From Geomonas paludis (GTDB lineage Bacteria; Desulfobacterota; Desulfuromonadia; Geobacterales; Geobacteraceae), in assembly GCF_014193585.1 (NCBI RefSeq), contig NZ_BLXY01000006.1, positions 62,001-126,000 on the forward strand: DNA of 64,000 nucleotides, read 5' to 3'. How positions within the stretch are numbered: the stretch's first letter is position 1; each line of letters starts with the position of its first letter. Both the position numbers and the translations under genes were made by a program. A model generated the notes under the pieces. The model was not told where the DNA came from and made no database searches. It was given only the letters and a program-made list of their open reading frames with translations. Shown piece after piece: positions 39,505 through 48,550 of this stretch.

Positions 39505-40731
39505 CTACTTCCGGCTTGCCTGTTCCGTTGCCGACACGACCGCGCCGTTTCTCAGCTTCGCCTGTCCGGCCAGGACGATGAGCTCGTTGCCGTCCAGCCC
39601 GCTCTTTATCTCGATGTCCTTGTTGACCGCCGCACCGATCTCCACGCGCTTGGTGTAGACGCGCTTCTGGTCCGGGTAGTAGACATACACCTGCGTCGCA
39701 CCCTGCGGGTCGCGCACCACCGCGTCTCCGGGGAGCGTCACCATGGACACGGTCCGGTCGCCGCGTATCGTTGCCTCCGACACCATCCCCACCCTGAGGG
39801 CATGCTCCGGGTTGGGGACGCTGATCCTGGTCATGTAGGTGCGGGTATTGGAGTCCGCGGAGACGTTGATGACACGCACCGTCCCCTGGAAGGACTTGCC
39901 CGGCAGGGCCGGTACGGTGATGTCGGCCTTCTGGCCGATGCTGACCAGGTGCACGTCGGTCTCCGGCACGCCCACGCTCACCTCGACCGGGTCCATGCGC
40001 ACCATCTCGAAGACGGGACGCCCGGCCGCGGCGGTGTCGCCCGGTTCCACGGCACGCTTGGCAATGTACCCGTCCATCGGTGCGTACAGGGTCGCATCGC
40101 CGAGCGCCTTTTTGGCGACGTCGAGGCGGGCCGCCGCCTGGCTGTACCCTGCCCTCGCCAGGGCCTTGTCCTCCTTCTGGCCGCCGGCCTTGGCCTGGTC
40201 GTACTCCTGTCCGGCGTGCTCGTAGGCCGCCTTGTACTTCTGGAAGTCGTTAGGCGCGAGGCTCTTGGAGTCGTAGAGCATCTTCATGCGCCGGTACTCG
40301 TCCTCGGCCCGCTCATACGCGATGCGCGCCTGCTCCAGATGCTCCGGCCGCACCGAATTCGTCGCCTTTTCCAGTGCAGCCTCCGTGCTGGCCAGTTGGG
40401 CGGCGGCGCCTTTGAGGGAGAGGTTGAAATCGGTGGGATCGATCCTGGCCAGGACCTGCCCCTTCTTGACGAACTCCCCCTCCCGCGGCCCCACGAAGAC
40501 CACCTTCCCGGAAACCAGGAAGGAGAGGCTCGCCGGTGCATTAGGGGTGGCGACCGTCCCGCTCACCGAGATGGTCTCGCGCTCCTGGACCTTCTGGACC
40601 CGCCCCACCACCACCGGCACGGCATCCCCTTTGGCTTCCTTGCTGTGTTGCTCACCACTGCATGCCGCCAGCGAAATTCCCACTGCCGTCAGGCAAACGA
40701 CCTTCACAGCGGTCTCAAATCTAACTTTCAT
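39505..40731 (-). CDS. RND membrane fusion protein (periplasmic adaptor lipoprotein)
   Basis: This 408-residue HlyD/AcrA-type adaptor has a lipoprotein signal (VCLTAVGISLAAC, lipobox LAAC), a split lipoyl domain (SGKVVFVGPREGEFVKKGQV and APMDGYIAKRAVEPGD), a long alpha-hairpin between them and a beta-barrel plus membrane-proximal region to the C-terminus. It would bridge the RND pump and its outer membrane factor, which here are one polypeptide encoded 24 bp downstream. The start at 40731 follows AAGGAG. An earlier ATG (40764) has no ribosome site. It is the middle gene of a three-gene operon. Confidence 0.93.
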   Translation of the reverse strand: MKVRFETAVKVVCLTAVGISLAACSGEQHSKEAKGDAVPVVVGRVQKVQERETISVSGTVATPNAPASLSFLVSGKVVFVGPREGEFVKKGQVLARIDPTDFNLSLKGAAAQLASTEAALEKATNSVRPEHLEQARIAYERAEDEYRRMKMLYDSKSLAPNDFQKYKAAYEHAGQEYDQAKAGGQKEDKALARAGYSQAAARLDVAKKALGDATLYAPMDGYIAKRAVEPGDTAAAGRPVFEMVRMDPVEVSVGVPETDVHLVSIGQKADITVPALPGKSFQGTVRVINVSADSNTRTYMTRISVPNPEHALRVGMVSEATIRGDRTVSMVTLPGDAVVRDPQGATQVYVYYPDQKRVYTKRVEIGAAVNKDIEIKSGLDGNELIVLAGQAKLRNGAVVSATEQASRK

Positions 40732-40773
40732 CGTGATGCTCCTTTTCCTTGTTATATTCGTCATCGTTGACGG

Positions 40774-41403
40774 TCAGAAAGTGCGGGCCAGTCCCAGCAG
40801 TTTGCTCCGGACGGTTTCGTATTCCTCCCAGGAGCCGGTTTCCGGGTCGTCTCCCTTGAGCAGGACCGTTTCCTGATGCGCCACACCGAGCACGTTAAGG
40901 ACCGAGCGTAGGTAGGCAACGCTCTGGTCGCGCTCCCCGGCCAGGCTGTACGCCGTAGCGGCGTGCAAGTGCAGGGATTTCCTGGGGAGGCCGCGCAGCA
41001 TCCCTTCGCTGCCGTTAGGTGTGAGCCGGTAGGTACGGTCGAGTACGCAGGTCGCATCCACGTACATCTTGAACTCGGCCGGCAGCCACAGGTTAAGGCT
41101 GTGGGTGACGAAGACATACTTGTCACACCTGAGAAACTGGTCCGCCATGCGCCAGATACGGTTGATCTTGTGCCGCTCTTCGTCCGAGAGCAGCGCGTGG
41201 TCCTCACCGCGCTCGACACGCGTCCAGGCGTTGAGGACGTCCTGGTCGACGCGCTGGATGCTGTCGCGGTACACATCGAGCACCTGGACTTCATCCCGCG
41301 GGTTCAGGCGCAGGTATTCCTCCAGGAACTCGGAGCCGAGCAGAAGGCTGCGCGATGCGGCCTCGGCTTTTACGTTAGCGGTGACATAGAGAATGGTGGC
41401 CAT
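40774..41403 (-). CDS. azoR: FMN-dependent NADH:quinone oxidoreductase / azoreductase family
   Basis: This 209-residue flavodoxin-like protein has the AzoR N-terminal signature ILYVTANVKAEAASRSLLLG and the HSLNLWLPAEFKMYVD segment near the FMN-binding site. The family reduces quinones and azo compounds with NAD(P)H via FMN. The start at 41403 (MATILYVTANV) follows AAAGGATT. It is the first gene of the efflux operon and has its own sigma54 promoter at 41441-41457, suggesting that reduction and export of a toxic aromatic or quinone are coupled. The substrate is inference. Confidence 0.82.
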   Translation of the reverse strand: MATILYVTANVKAEAASRSLLLGSEFLEEYLRLNPRDEVQVLDVYRDSIQRVDQDVLNAWTRVERGEDHALLSDEERHKINRIWRMADQFLRCDKYVFVTHSLNLWLPAEFKMYVDATCVLDRTYRLTPNGSEGMLRGLPRKSLHLHAATAYSLAGERDQSVAYLRSVLNVLGVAHQETVLLKGDDPETGSWEEYETVRSKLLGLARTF

Positions 41404-41440
41404 GAGGTAATCCTTTCCGTTGGAGTTCTTCTCACTCTCA

Positions 41441-41457
41441 TAGCGACGACCATGCCA
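41441..41457 (-). promoter_or_regulatory. Sigma54 promoter of the azoR-RND operon
   Basis: On the minus strand CTGGCATGGTCGTCGCTA has GG and GC ten bases apart, with two departures from consensus. It lies about 40 bp before the azoR start and faces away from the divergent sigma54 activator gene. Confidence 0.6.
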
Positions 41458-41519
41458 GTCCCAGGTACCCAGTGATTTCAAAATGTTACAAATCAGGTTC
41501 GAGTCGTGTTCACAAGATG

Positions 41520-41537
41520 CCGTAATAACTATTGCGG
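41520..41537. promoter_or_regulatory. Inverted repeat, probable activator site
   Basis: CCGTAATAACTATTGCGG is an 18-bp imperfect palindrome (CCG-AATA-AT-TATT-CGG type arms), about 70-80 bp upstream of the sigma54 promoter on the minus strand and about 100 bp upstream of the regulator gene. It could serve as enhancer for the operon and as autoregulatory site. Confidence 0.45.
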
Positions 41538-41633
41538 TATGTTGTGAAAAAAGGCAGGATTACAGCATTTGGTAGTTCGAGATCCATGCAAGCGACGGGA
41601 TGCGGCGAAGAAGCAGAAAGAGGAAAGACAACA

Positions 41634-43193
41634 ATGAGCAGCAGCGACGAGTTCATCAAAGAGATAACCCTAAGAATCTGCAGCAGCCTCGATATCAATG
41701 AGTCTATGAGCAGCGCATTCGACTACCTGAGACACCAGGTCCCGGTGGACCTGCTCACCCTGTTCATCCTCGACGAGCGGCTGGGAGCGGTAAGGCGCAT
41801 AGCCAACGCCTTCGAGAACAGTTGCCATGTAACCGTACCGGAAGAGATCCTGCCGCTTCCTGAAGGGCTGCTGGAAAAGGTCGCGGCTCGCAATTTCTCG
41901 GCACCGTTCATCGTGGACCCCGAACATGACGAGATCTTCCGAGCCTTGGCCCCGGTAATGAATTACAAAGGTATTACCGACCTTATGGTCCCCTTGAGGA
42001 TCAGGGGGGAACTACTGGGCGGGTTGGTCCTGCGCGCGGGGGGGGAAGGGAGATACACGGCGGAGCAGGTCGAGCTGATAGGTGGGATCGCCAAGCCGTT
42101 CGCAATAGCGCTGGCCAACGCCCTCGCCCACGAGGAAGTGCTGCGCTTCCAGGCGGTACTGCTGGACGACAAGCGCTTCCTGAACCGTGAACTGTACGGC
42201 AGCGCCGCGGAAGATATCATCGGAGCGAACACCGGGCTGCGCAACGTGATGGAGATGGTGCGCCAGGTGGCGCCGCTCAACAACACGGTGCTGCTCCTCG
42301 GCGAAACCGGGACCGGCAAGGAACTGATAGCCAATGCCATCCACTTTTCATCGCCGCGCAAGCAAGGGCCGTTCATAAAAGTGAACTGCGGCGCGCTCCC
42401 CGACAGCCTCATCGACAGCGAACTGTTCGGTCACGAGCGGGGAGCGTTTACGGGAGCCCTTGCCGAGAGTAGGGGGAGATTCGAGCGTGCCGACGGTGGA
42501 ACCATTTTCCTGGACGAGATCGGCGAGCTGCCGCCGTCGGCCCAGGTGCGTCTGTTGCGGGTGCTGCAAAACCACGAGGTGGAGCGGGTCGGCGGCAAGC
42601 GGGCCATCCCCGTCAACATCAGGGTCATTGCTGCCACGCACCGTAACCTGCAGAGCATGATGACGGAAGGGACCTTCCGCGAGGACCTGTGGTACCGGCT
42701 GAGCGGGTTTCCCATCATCGTGCCGCCGGTGCGACAGCGCAAAGAGGATATTCCCGCCCTGACCCGCCATTTCCTGGCTGTGAAAAGCAGGGAGTTCGGA
42801 ATGTCCATCCCCCCCTCGGTGGCGCCCGGGGCGCTGCTGCGGCTCATGGAATACGATTGGCCCGGCAACGTCCGCGAGCTGGAAAACCTGGTGGAACGCG
42901 AGTTGATCCGGCATCAGGGAGGGCCGCTGGCGTTTGACCTGATCGGCCCCAACCAGACAGGAGAGGCAAAGACAGTTGCCGCCGGCAACGCAGCGCCCTC
43001 CCCTCCTTCGACACTGGACCAGGCGATGTCCGCCCACATCATCGAAGCCATGAAAGCCGCCAACGGGAAGATCCACGGTCCCGGCGGCGCCGCCGAGCTG
43101 CTCGGGATGAACCCGAACACCCTGCGCTGGCGGCTCGACAAGCTGGGCATCAGCTACCGCCGCCGCGAGCGAGGAAGGAGTACCGGTAAATAG
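41634..43193 (+). CDS. Sigma54-dependent activator with GAF sensor domain
   Basis: This 519-residue enhancer-binding protein of the NorR/FhlA type has an N-terminal GAF domain (about 20-165), an AAA+ domain with Walker A GETGTGKE, an intact GAFTGA (ERGAFTGAL) and Walker B IFLDEIGEL, the WPGNVRELENL segment, and a C-terminal HTH (GPGGAAELLGMNPNTLRWRL). There is no receiver domain, so a ligand bound by GAF probably controls it directly. It is divergent from the azoR-efflux operon, which has a sigma54 promoter, making that operon its likely target. The ATG at 41634 has a GAGGAAAG site. An ATG at 41586 is an alternative. Confidence 0.9.
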   Translation: MSSSDEFIKEITLRICSSLDINESMSSAFDYLRHQVPVDLLTLFILDERLGAVRRIANAFENSCHVTVPEEILPLPEGLLEKVAARNFSAPFIVDPEHDEIFRALAPVMNYKGITDLMVPLRIRGELLGGLVLRAGGEGRYTAEQVELIGGIAKPFAIALANALAHEEVLRFQAVLLDDKRFLNRELYGSAAEDIIGANTGLRNVMEMVRQVAPLNNTVLLLGETGTGKELIANAIHFSSPRKQGPFIKVNCGALPDSLIDSELFGHERGAFTGALAESRGRFERADGGTIFLDEIGELPPSAQVRLLRVLQNHEVERVGGKRAIPVNIRVIAATHRNLQSMMTEGTFREDLWYRLSGFPIIVPPVRQRKEDIPALTRHFLAVKSREFGMSIPPSVAPGALLRLMEYDWPGNVRELENLVERELIRHQGGPLAFDLIGPNQTGEAKTVAAGNAAPSPPSTLDQAMSAHIIEAMKAANGKIHGPGGAAELLGMNPNTLRWRLDKLGISYRRRERGRSTGK

Positions 43194-43228
43194 AACGGAT
43201 CTCCCCCTTCCGTCCGCCCGTATAGCAA

Positions 43229-43263
43229 GAGGGGCTTGCAGATTCTGCAAGCCCCTCGTTTAC
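43229..43263 (+). terminator. Hairpin terminator after the GAF activator gene
   Basis: GAGGGGCTTGCAGA and TCTGCAAGCCCCTC form a perfect 14-bp stem with almost no loop, followed by GTTTAC. A near copy of the hairpin lies at 47244-47270. Confidence 0.75.
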
Positions 43264-43635
43264 TCGTCACAACAAACAGGAAAACCTTTGCTGCAACCCT
43301 CTTTTACAAGTGACGGTACCTTCTTTTCTTGTGGTAGCACTTTCATATCATTAAGATGTAGTGATGGGGTTCCTGATCAATAATGTTACAGAGACAGTTA
43401 CAATTGACCGCGGTTGTGATGCCCACTGTGCAGTCAGAAGGTGGCCTAGAATCAGGAGGTAGCGTGACAATTCACCTTCCACCTTGCATGGCCCTGCCCA
43501 TCGAAATTACTTGTCTTTTACTTCAGTACCCCTGAGAATGTCGCGGCGGCATGGCGTCGCCCTGGCGGGCAGGACATGCCGCTAAATGGCACGCCACGTA
43601 CAAACCAAGACGGGCATCACCCAGGAGATATACGC
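43264..43635. other. Intergenic region upstream of the WD40-caspase gene
   Basis: There are 370 bp without a credible gene. The first 200 bp are relatively AT-rich and could hold a promoter, but I cannot place one reliably. AGGAG lies before the downstream start codon. Confidence 0.4.
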
Positions 43636-46600
43636 ATGACTATCAGTTCGCCTCTGAGTCACACGCTCAACGCGCCGAGGTCGATCCATCGGCTGACCCG
43701 TGCTGCCGGGTGGATGGTACTAGTGCTGCTGTCATATTTTTCCTGCTTCGGGCAGGTTGCGTGGGGAGCGGCAGAAACGGCCGAACCGGTCCTTGTCGAG
43801 AAACCGACGCCGAGGCTGGTGGTGCAGTCGGGCCACTCGAAATACGTCGCCGCGGTGGCTTTTTCGCCAGACGGTCGCACGATGGCATCGGGCAGCGACG
43901 ACATGTCCGTCAAACTTTGGGAAGTGGCGAGTGGCAGGGAATTGCGCACCCTTGTCGGGCATAAGGAGGCGGTGAAGAGCGTTGCCTTCTCTCCGGACGG
44001 CAAGACACTGGTGTCCGGCAGTGTCGACAAAACCGTCAAGCTCTGGGACGTGGCGACCGGCAGGGAGCTGCGCACCTTGTCAGGGCACGAACTTTTTGTG
44101 ACGAGTGTCGCCTTCTCTCCTGATGGCAGGACGGTTTTGTCCGGAAGCCGGGACAACACCCTCAAGCTCTGGGATGTTCCCAGCGGCAGGGAAGTGCAAA
44201 CGTTCGCCGGCCATGTCAATCCCGTCAGTTGCGTCGCATTTTCTCCGGACGGCAAGACCGTCGTGTCGGGGAGCTGGGATAACACCCTCAAACTCTGGGA
44301 CGTGGCCACAGGCCAGCAGCTACGGATATTCACCGGTCACGAAGACTGGGTAACGAGTGTCGCCTTTTCGCCCGACGGGAAGGTCATCGTTTCAGGCAGC
44401 CAGGACAAGCGGCTCAAATTTTGGGATGCCTCAACCGGACGGGAGCTACGCAGCATACTGCTTGAGGAGGAGGTAAAACAAGTTGCCTTCTCGCCAGATG
44501 GAATGACCCTTGTGTCGGCCAATGCACAAAGCCAGGAAAAGATTGCGCCTCTCAAGCTATGGGAGGCAGCTACGGGCCGGGAACTGCGCACCCTCGCCGT
44601 GCTGCGCGATTGTGAAGTGATGAACGCCGCATTCTCACCTGACGGCAAGTCGGTGCTGTCGGGTTGTTATCAGGGGCAGATCAAACTGTGGGGTGCCGAC
44701 TCCGGACAGGAAATCCGTACCTTCGCCGGATATGGGGGGGGCGTCAAAAGTGCCGCCTACTCAAGGGACGGCAAGTCCATCGTGGTCGGCAGCGAACGGT
44801 CAGGGGGGACAGGGCTCAAGCTCTGGGACTTGGCCACGGGGCAACAGCTGCGCTCCTTCACCGGACATGTGAACACGGTGACGAGCGTCAGCTTTTACCC
44901 CGACAGCAGCGCCGTTGTGTCAGCCGGCAGCGATGACAGGATCAAGTCCTGGGACATAGCCACTGGCATGGAACTACGCAACATCGAGATTTCAGGTCAT
45001 AATTCATCTTCTCTAAGAGGCGCAGCGTTGTCCCCTGATGGTCGTGTCCTGGCCTCCACAGGAAGAAGTTATGCCAACGCGGCGACCAATGGCAGTCATA
45101 TCAAGCTGTGGGATGCCGCTACCGGCGACGAATTGCGTACCTTGACCGGGCACGGGCAGTATGGCGACGACTTCGTCTCGGTGGCGTTTTCACCGGACGG
45201 ACTCACGCTGGCATCGGGCAGCAATGACAAAACGATAGAACTGTGGGACGTTGCCTCTGGCAAGGAACTGCGCATCCTCACCGGGCACAGCTCCACCGTA
45301 AACTGCGTCGCTTTCTCAACCGATGGGAAAACCCTGGTATCCGGAGACTCGGGCAACAAGCTCAGGTTCTGGGATGTCGCCACCGGCCAGGAATTGCCTG
45401 CCGGTTCAGTGTCCCAGCCGACTGCTTTTGTCAGCCACTGGGGCTCCACTGCGGGCGTGAACAGTATCGCGTTCTCCCCGGACGGCAGGATCGTCGTGTC
45501 AGGTAGCACGGACAGGACCATCACCGTCTGGGATCTCGCCACGCGCCGCAAGATCGGCACTTTCATCGGCCACGGGGACGTGGTGTCCACTGTCGCCTTC
45601 TCGCCCAACGGCAAGTTCGTGCTGTCCGGTAGCGAGGACAGGACCCTCAAGATCTGGGACGTCGCATCTGGCAGTCTGCTCGCTACCCTGGCCAGTTTCG
45701 CCGATGGCTCCTGGGTAGTGACTGATCCCGAAGGGCGTTTCGATACTGGCAATCTGGAAGAGCTGAAGGGGGTGCATTGGGTGATGCAGGACGATCCCTT
45801 GACGGCATTGCCGCTGGAAACCTTTATGAAGGATTACTACGAGCCAAGGCTCTTGACGCGCATCCTGAATGGCGAGAAGTTCAGCCCCGTGCGTGCCTTT
45901 GCCAACCTGAACCGTGTCCAGCCTGCCGTCAGGATTGTCAGCGTCACCCCGGACCGCAACGACCCCGAACGTGCGCTCGTCGAAGTTGAAGCAGTCGGCG
46001 CCAGCAGGGACTACCTCCGCGACGGCAACAAGGTTCCGGTTGCCGCGGCGGCCCACGACCTGCGCCTGTTCCGTGACGGCCAACTGGTAGGCGCTGCTGA
46101 CGGCCGGATATCCCGATACGGCGACAAGCCTTACCGCGGGACCTTCAGCGTGCGCCTGCCCAGCGCCATGAGCGGGAAGGAGATCACCTTATCGGCCTAT
46201 GCTTTCAACGAAGACCGGGTTAAGAGCGGCACGGTGCGCAGCCGTTACCGGGTCCCCGCCACTGTCGTTTCCCGCAGAGGGAATGCCTATCTCATCAGCA
46301 TGGGCGTCAACACCTTTGACAACCCGGCCTGGAACCTGCGTTTTGCCGCCAACGACGCGCGACTCATGCGCCAGGTACTGAGCGAGACTTTGCGCAAGAC
46401 GGCCGCTTATGAGCACATCGTCCCGCTTACCCTGATTTCGGACCAGGACGAACACCACGCCGACAAAGCGCTGCTGCACGCCGTCCTCGACAGGCTGGCA
46501 GGAAAGCCCGCCTCGCCGCTGCTCGAAATGCTTCCCGGTGCCGAACAACTGCGGCCCGCCACGCCGGACGATCTTGTAGTGCTCAGCTTCTCCGGCCATG

Positions 46601-47214
46601 GCTATGCCGATGGCAGCGGTGACTTTTACCTCCTCACCCCGGACACCGGCAAAGGCCAGGAGAAGAAGGTGGATGTCGACCTGCTCAAGCGCAGCATCTC
46701 CAGCGAAGAACTCTCGCAGTGGCTGCGGGATGTGGATGCCGGCGACATGACCATGATCGTGGATGCCTGCCAGTCCGCGGCGAGCGTGCAGGGAAAGGAC
46801 TTCAAGCCCGGCCCCATGGGGAGCAGAGGCCTTGGGCAGCTCTCCTTCGACAAGGGGATGCGTATCCTTGCGGCGAGTCAGGCCGACGAGTACGCCCTGG
46901 AGAACGACGCGATCAAACAAGGACTGCTCAGCTTCGCCCTGGTCATAAACGGTCTGGAGGGATTTGAAGCCGACCAGGCTCCCAAGGACGGCAAGATCAT
47001 GCTGGACGAATGGCTACGTTATGGCGTGAACCGGGTTCCCGGTCTTGCCGAGGAGGTCAAAGCGGGGAAGGTGCGGGTCTCAGCCCGGGGAGGCAACCGT
47101 GGCGTAGTCCGCATCAATAAGACAGGCGCCGGCGACCCGCGGCCGGCACAACAGCCGGCCCTGTTCGATTTCGCCAAAAACAGGCGCCAGGTTGAGCTTG
47201 CCCTGGAACCTTAA
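43636..47214 (+). CDS. Secreted WD40-repeat protein with C-terminal caspase-like (peptidase C14) domain
   Basis: In this 1,192-residue protein a signal peptide (WMVLVLLSYFSCFGQVAWGA, cleavage near residue 45) is followed by 14 WD40 repeats (VAFSPDGKTLVSGS, KLWDVATGRELRTL), enough for two seven-bladed propellers (about 65-700). A linker of about 200 residues (PEGRFDTGNL onward, then beta-rich) follows. Residues about 880-1150 are a caspase-fold domain with the catalytic dyad H988 (SFSGHGYADG) and C1045 (IVDACQSA), both present, so an active cysteine protease is expected. AGGAG precedes the ATG at 43636. It stands alone between two similar hairpins. Most bacterial WD40-caspase proteins are cytoplasmic, so an export signal is unusual. 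Confidence 0.9.
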   Translation: MTISSPLSHTLNAPRSIHRLTRAAGWMVLVLLSYFSCFGQVAWGAAETAEPVLVEKPTPRLVVQSGHSKYVAAVAFSPDGRTMASGSDDMSVKLWEVASGRELRTLVGHKEAVKSVAFSPDGKTLVSGSVDKTVKLWDVATGRELRTLSGHELFVTSVAFSPDGRTVLSGSRDNTLKLWDVPSGREVQTFAGHVNPVSCVAFSPDGKTVVSGSWDNTLKLWDVATGQQLRIFTGHEDWVTSVAFSPDGKVIVSGSQDKRLKFWDASTGRELRSILLEEEVKQVAFSPDGMTLVSANAQSQEKIAPLKLWEAATGRELRTLAVLRDCEVMNAAFSPDGKSVLSGCYQGQIKLWGADSGQEIRTFAGYGGGVKSAAYSRDGKSIVVGSERSGGTGLKLWDLATGQQLRSFTGHVNTVTSVSFYPDSSAVVSAGSDDRIKSWDIATGMELRNIEISGHNSSSLRGAALSPDGRVLASTGRSYANAATNGSHIKLWDAATGDELRTLTGHGQYGDDFVSVAFSPDGLTLASGSNDKTIELWDVASGKELRILTGHSSTVNCVAFSTDGKTLVSGDSGNKLRFWDVATGQELPAGSVSQPTAFVSHWGSTAGVNSIAFSPDGRIVVSGSTDRTITVWDLATRRKIGTFIGHGDVVSTVAFSPNGKFVLSGSEDRTLKIWDVASGSLLATLASFADGSWVVTDPEGRFDTGNLEELKGVHWVMQDDPLTALPLETFMKDYYEPRLLTRILNGEKFSPVRAFANLNRVQPAVRIVSVTPDRNDPERALVEVEAVGASRDYLRDGNKVPVAAAAHDLRLFRDGQLVGAADGRISRYGDKPYRGTFSVRLPSAMSGKEITLSAYAFNEDRVKSGTVRSRYRVPATVVSRRGNAYLISMGVNTFDNPAWNLRFAANDARLMRQVLSETLRKTAAYEHIVPLTLISDQDEHHADKALLHAVLDRLAGKPASPLLEMLPGAEQLRPATPDDLVVLSFSGHGYADGSGDFYLLTPDTGKGQEKKVDVDLLKRSISSEELSQWLRDVDAGDMTMIVDACQSAASVQGKDFKPGPMGSRGLGQLSFDKGMRILAASQADEYALENDAIKQGLLSFALVINGLEGFEADQAPKDGKIMLDEWLRYGVNRVPGLAEEVKAGKVRVSARGGNRGVVRINKTGAGDPRPAQQPALFDFAKNRRQVELALEP

Positions 47215-47243
47215 AGGTGCCGGTGTAAAGGAAAAAAACAAAA

Positions 47244-47272
47244 AGGGACTTGCAGAATCTGCAAGTCCCTAT
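47244..47272 (+). terminator. Hairpin after the WD40-caspase gene
   Basis: AGGGACTTGCAGA and TCTGCAAGTCCCT form a perfect stem around the centre, followed by ATATC. It closely resembles the hairpin at 43229-43257. Confidence 0.65.
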
Positions 47273-47382
47273 ATCAGACGGTTAGCTCCGGCCCAAGCCT
47301 TTCATCTGTCCCGTCAAAGGCTGCCCCCTCTTCTACGAAAAAGTTGCACACCCCCTTGGACAAAAAATATCAGCCTCCAACC

Positions 47383-47480
47383 ATCATCGTTTTGTGAACA
47401 TCGCCCTTGCGAGAAGAAACAGAAACGCGGCTGCATGAAGATGCAGCCGCGTTTTTATGTGCTCCAGTGACTTTGCTGTT
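47383..47480 (+). repeat. Remnant copy of a gene 3' end with its terminator
   Basis: These 98 bp match 50064-50160 at about 95%. They contain the last codons of the protein ending ...IIVL followed by TGA, a spacer and the terminator AAACGCGGCTGCAT / ATGCAGCCGCGTTT with TTTTTA. The rest of the gene is absent here. To 47723 the spacer holds only the promoter region of the PEP-CTERM gene. Confidence 0.85.
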
Positions 47481-47723
47481 AACCAGAGTCCAAGCTTCCC
47501 CAAGAGTTGAGGGAAATGACGCCCGGAAGGAGCCACCCCTGGTGCACGTCTTTACATATGTCGAAGTTTTTTACACGTTTCCCCCGTGCATCCTACCAAT
47601 CCCTTCTCTTAGGACCGCCACGACACGCGCCTCCCACCGTAACCGGCTGATTTACCTAAATCGGCACGCTAGTTGCCTTGCAGTTGACAGTTTCAAAATA
47701 CAAGGGAGAGGGAGGGCACGAGA

Positions 47724-48272
47724 ATGAGAGCGATTTGGGCAGGAATTCTTACCGCCACGCTGATGCTCGGCGCGACCGGGATCGCCGGGGCAACCGTCTA
47801 CACGAGCACCACCGACCTGGACCGGATCCTGTTCGGCACCGGCAAGATCTCCTGGCAGCAGGAGATGCCGGGGGACTTCACGATGCCGTACGACACCGTC
47901 AACAGTGCCAAGCTGACGATCTATTCGAACTTCGTGAACGGTGGCAACGACTACGTGCAGGTCGAAAGCAACTTCGTGGGGACGCTCAAAAACGACACAG
48001 GCTGGGTCTGGTTCTGGAATCCAATGGAATCCACCAAGTTCGACGTCGCCTCGAGCATCACCGCACCATGGGGGCAGGGCCACCCCCTCGACATCTCACT
48101 CTTCTACGACGAAAGGGGCTGCCTTGATTTCCTCTATCTGGACAAGTCCGTGTTCTGCCTCAACTATAACAACCAGGCCGCCCCGGTCCCCGAGCCGGGC
48201 ACCATGCTTCTTTTGGGCCTTGGGCTCGCCGGGATCGCGATCTACGGTAAGCGTCGTAGAAACGAGGCATGA
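47724..48272 (+). CDS. PEP-CTERM sorting domain protein
   Basis: This 182-residue exported protein has a signal peptide (about 1-23, ending GIAGA) and a C-terminal sorting signal: PVPEPGTMLLLGLGLAGIAI followed by YGKRRRNEA. That is the PEP motif, TM helix and basic tail recognised by exosortase. The middle region (about 25-150) is beta-rich and contains no family I recognise. Its aspartate- and aromatic-rich makeup fits an extracellular matrix or polysaccharide-associated protein. GGGAGGG precedes the ATG. No exosortase gene lies in the window. Confidence 0.85.
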   Translation: MRAIWAGILTATLMLGATGIAGATVYTSTTDLDRILFGTGKISWQQEMPGDFTMPYDTVNSAKLTIYSNFVNGGNDYVQVESNFVGTLKNDTGWVWFWNPMESTKFDVASSITAPWGQGHPLDISLFYDERGCLDFLYLDKSVFCLNYNNQAAPVPEPGTMLLLGLGLAGIAIYGKRRRNEA

Positions 48273-48297
48273 CCTCCCATTTGATCTCTGCGGGATC

Positions 48298-48331
48298 AAG
48301 GGGCTTTACACAGAGTGTAAAGCCCCTTTTA
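48298..48331 (+). terminator. Rho-independent terminator after the PEP-CTERM gene
   Basis: AAGGGGCTTTACAC and GTGTAAAGCCCCTT form a 14-bp stem with a short loop, followed by TTACAT. Confidence 0.85.
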
Positions 48332-48550
48332 CATGAAACTGATAATAGCGGTGCTCCTTACGGAAAGCCGGGCGACTCAGATACGATCCCAAAACGGCAG
48401 CGCAAGAACTTGTTGGCATTTCAGCGCATGTGGGCTTGACGGATACACCAAGCGAGTTTATACCTCCACGGTAATCACCTTACCATCAATCGCTCCCATT
48501 AACGCTCAGACACAGCCGTGCCTGGCAAACTGACACAAGGAGATATTTCG

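Noticed and set aside
36751-40770. Plus-strand open frame of about 1,300 codons opposite the RND pump and adaptor genes
   Set aside because: It spans two genes on the other strand with clear families. The translation is histidine- and valine-rich without motifs.
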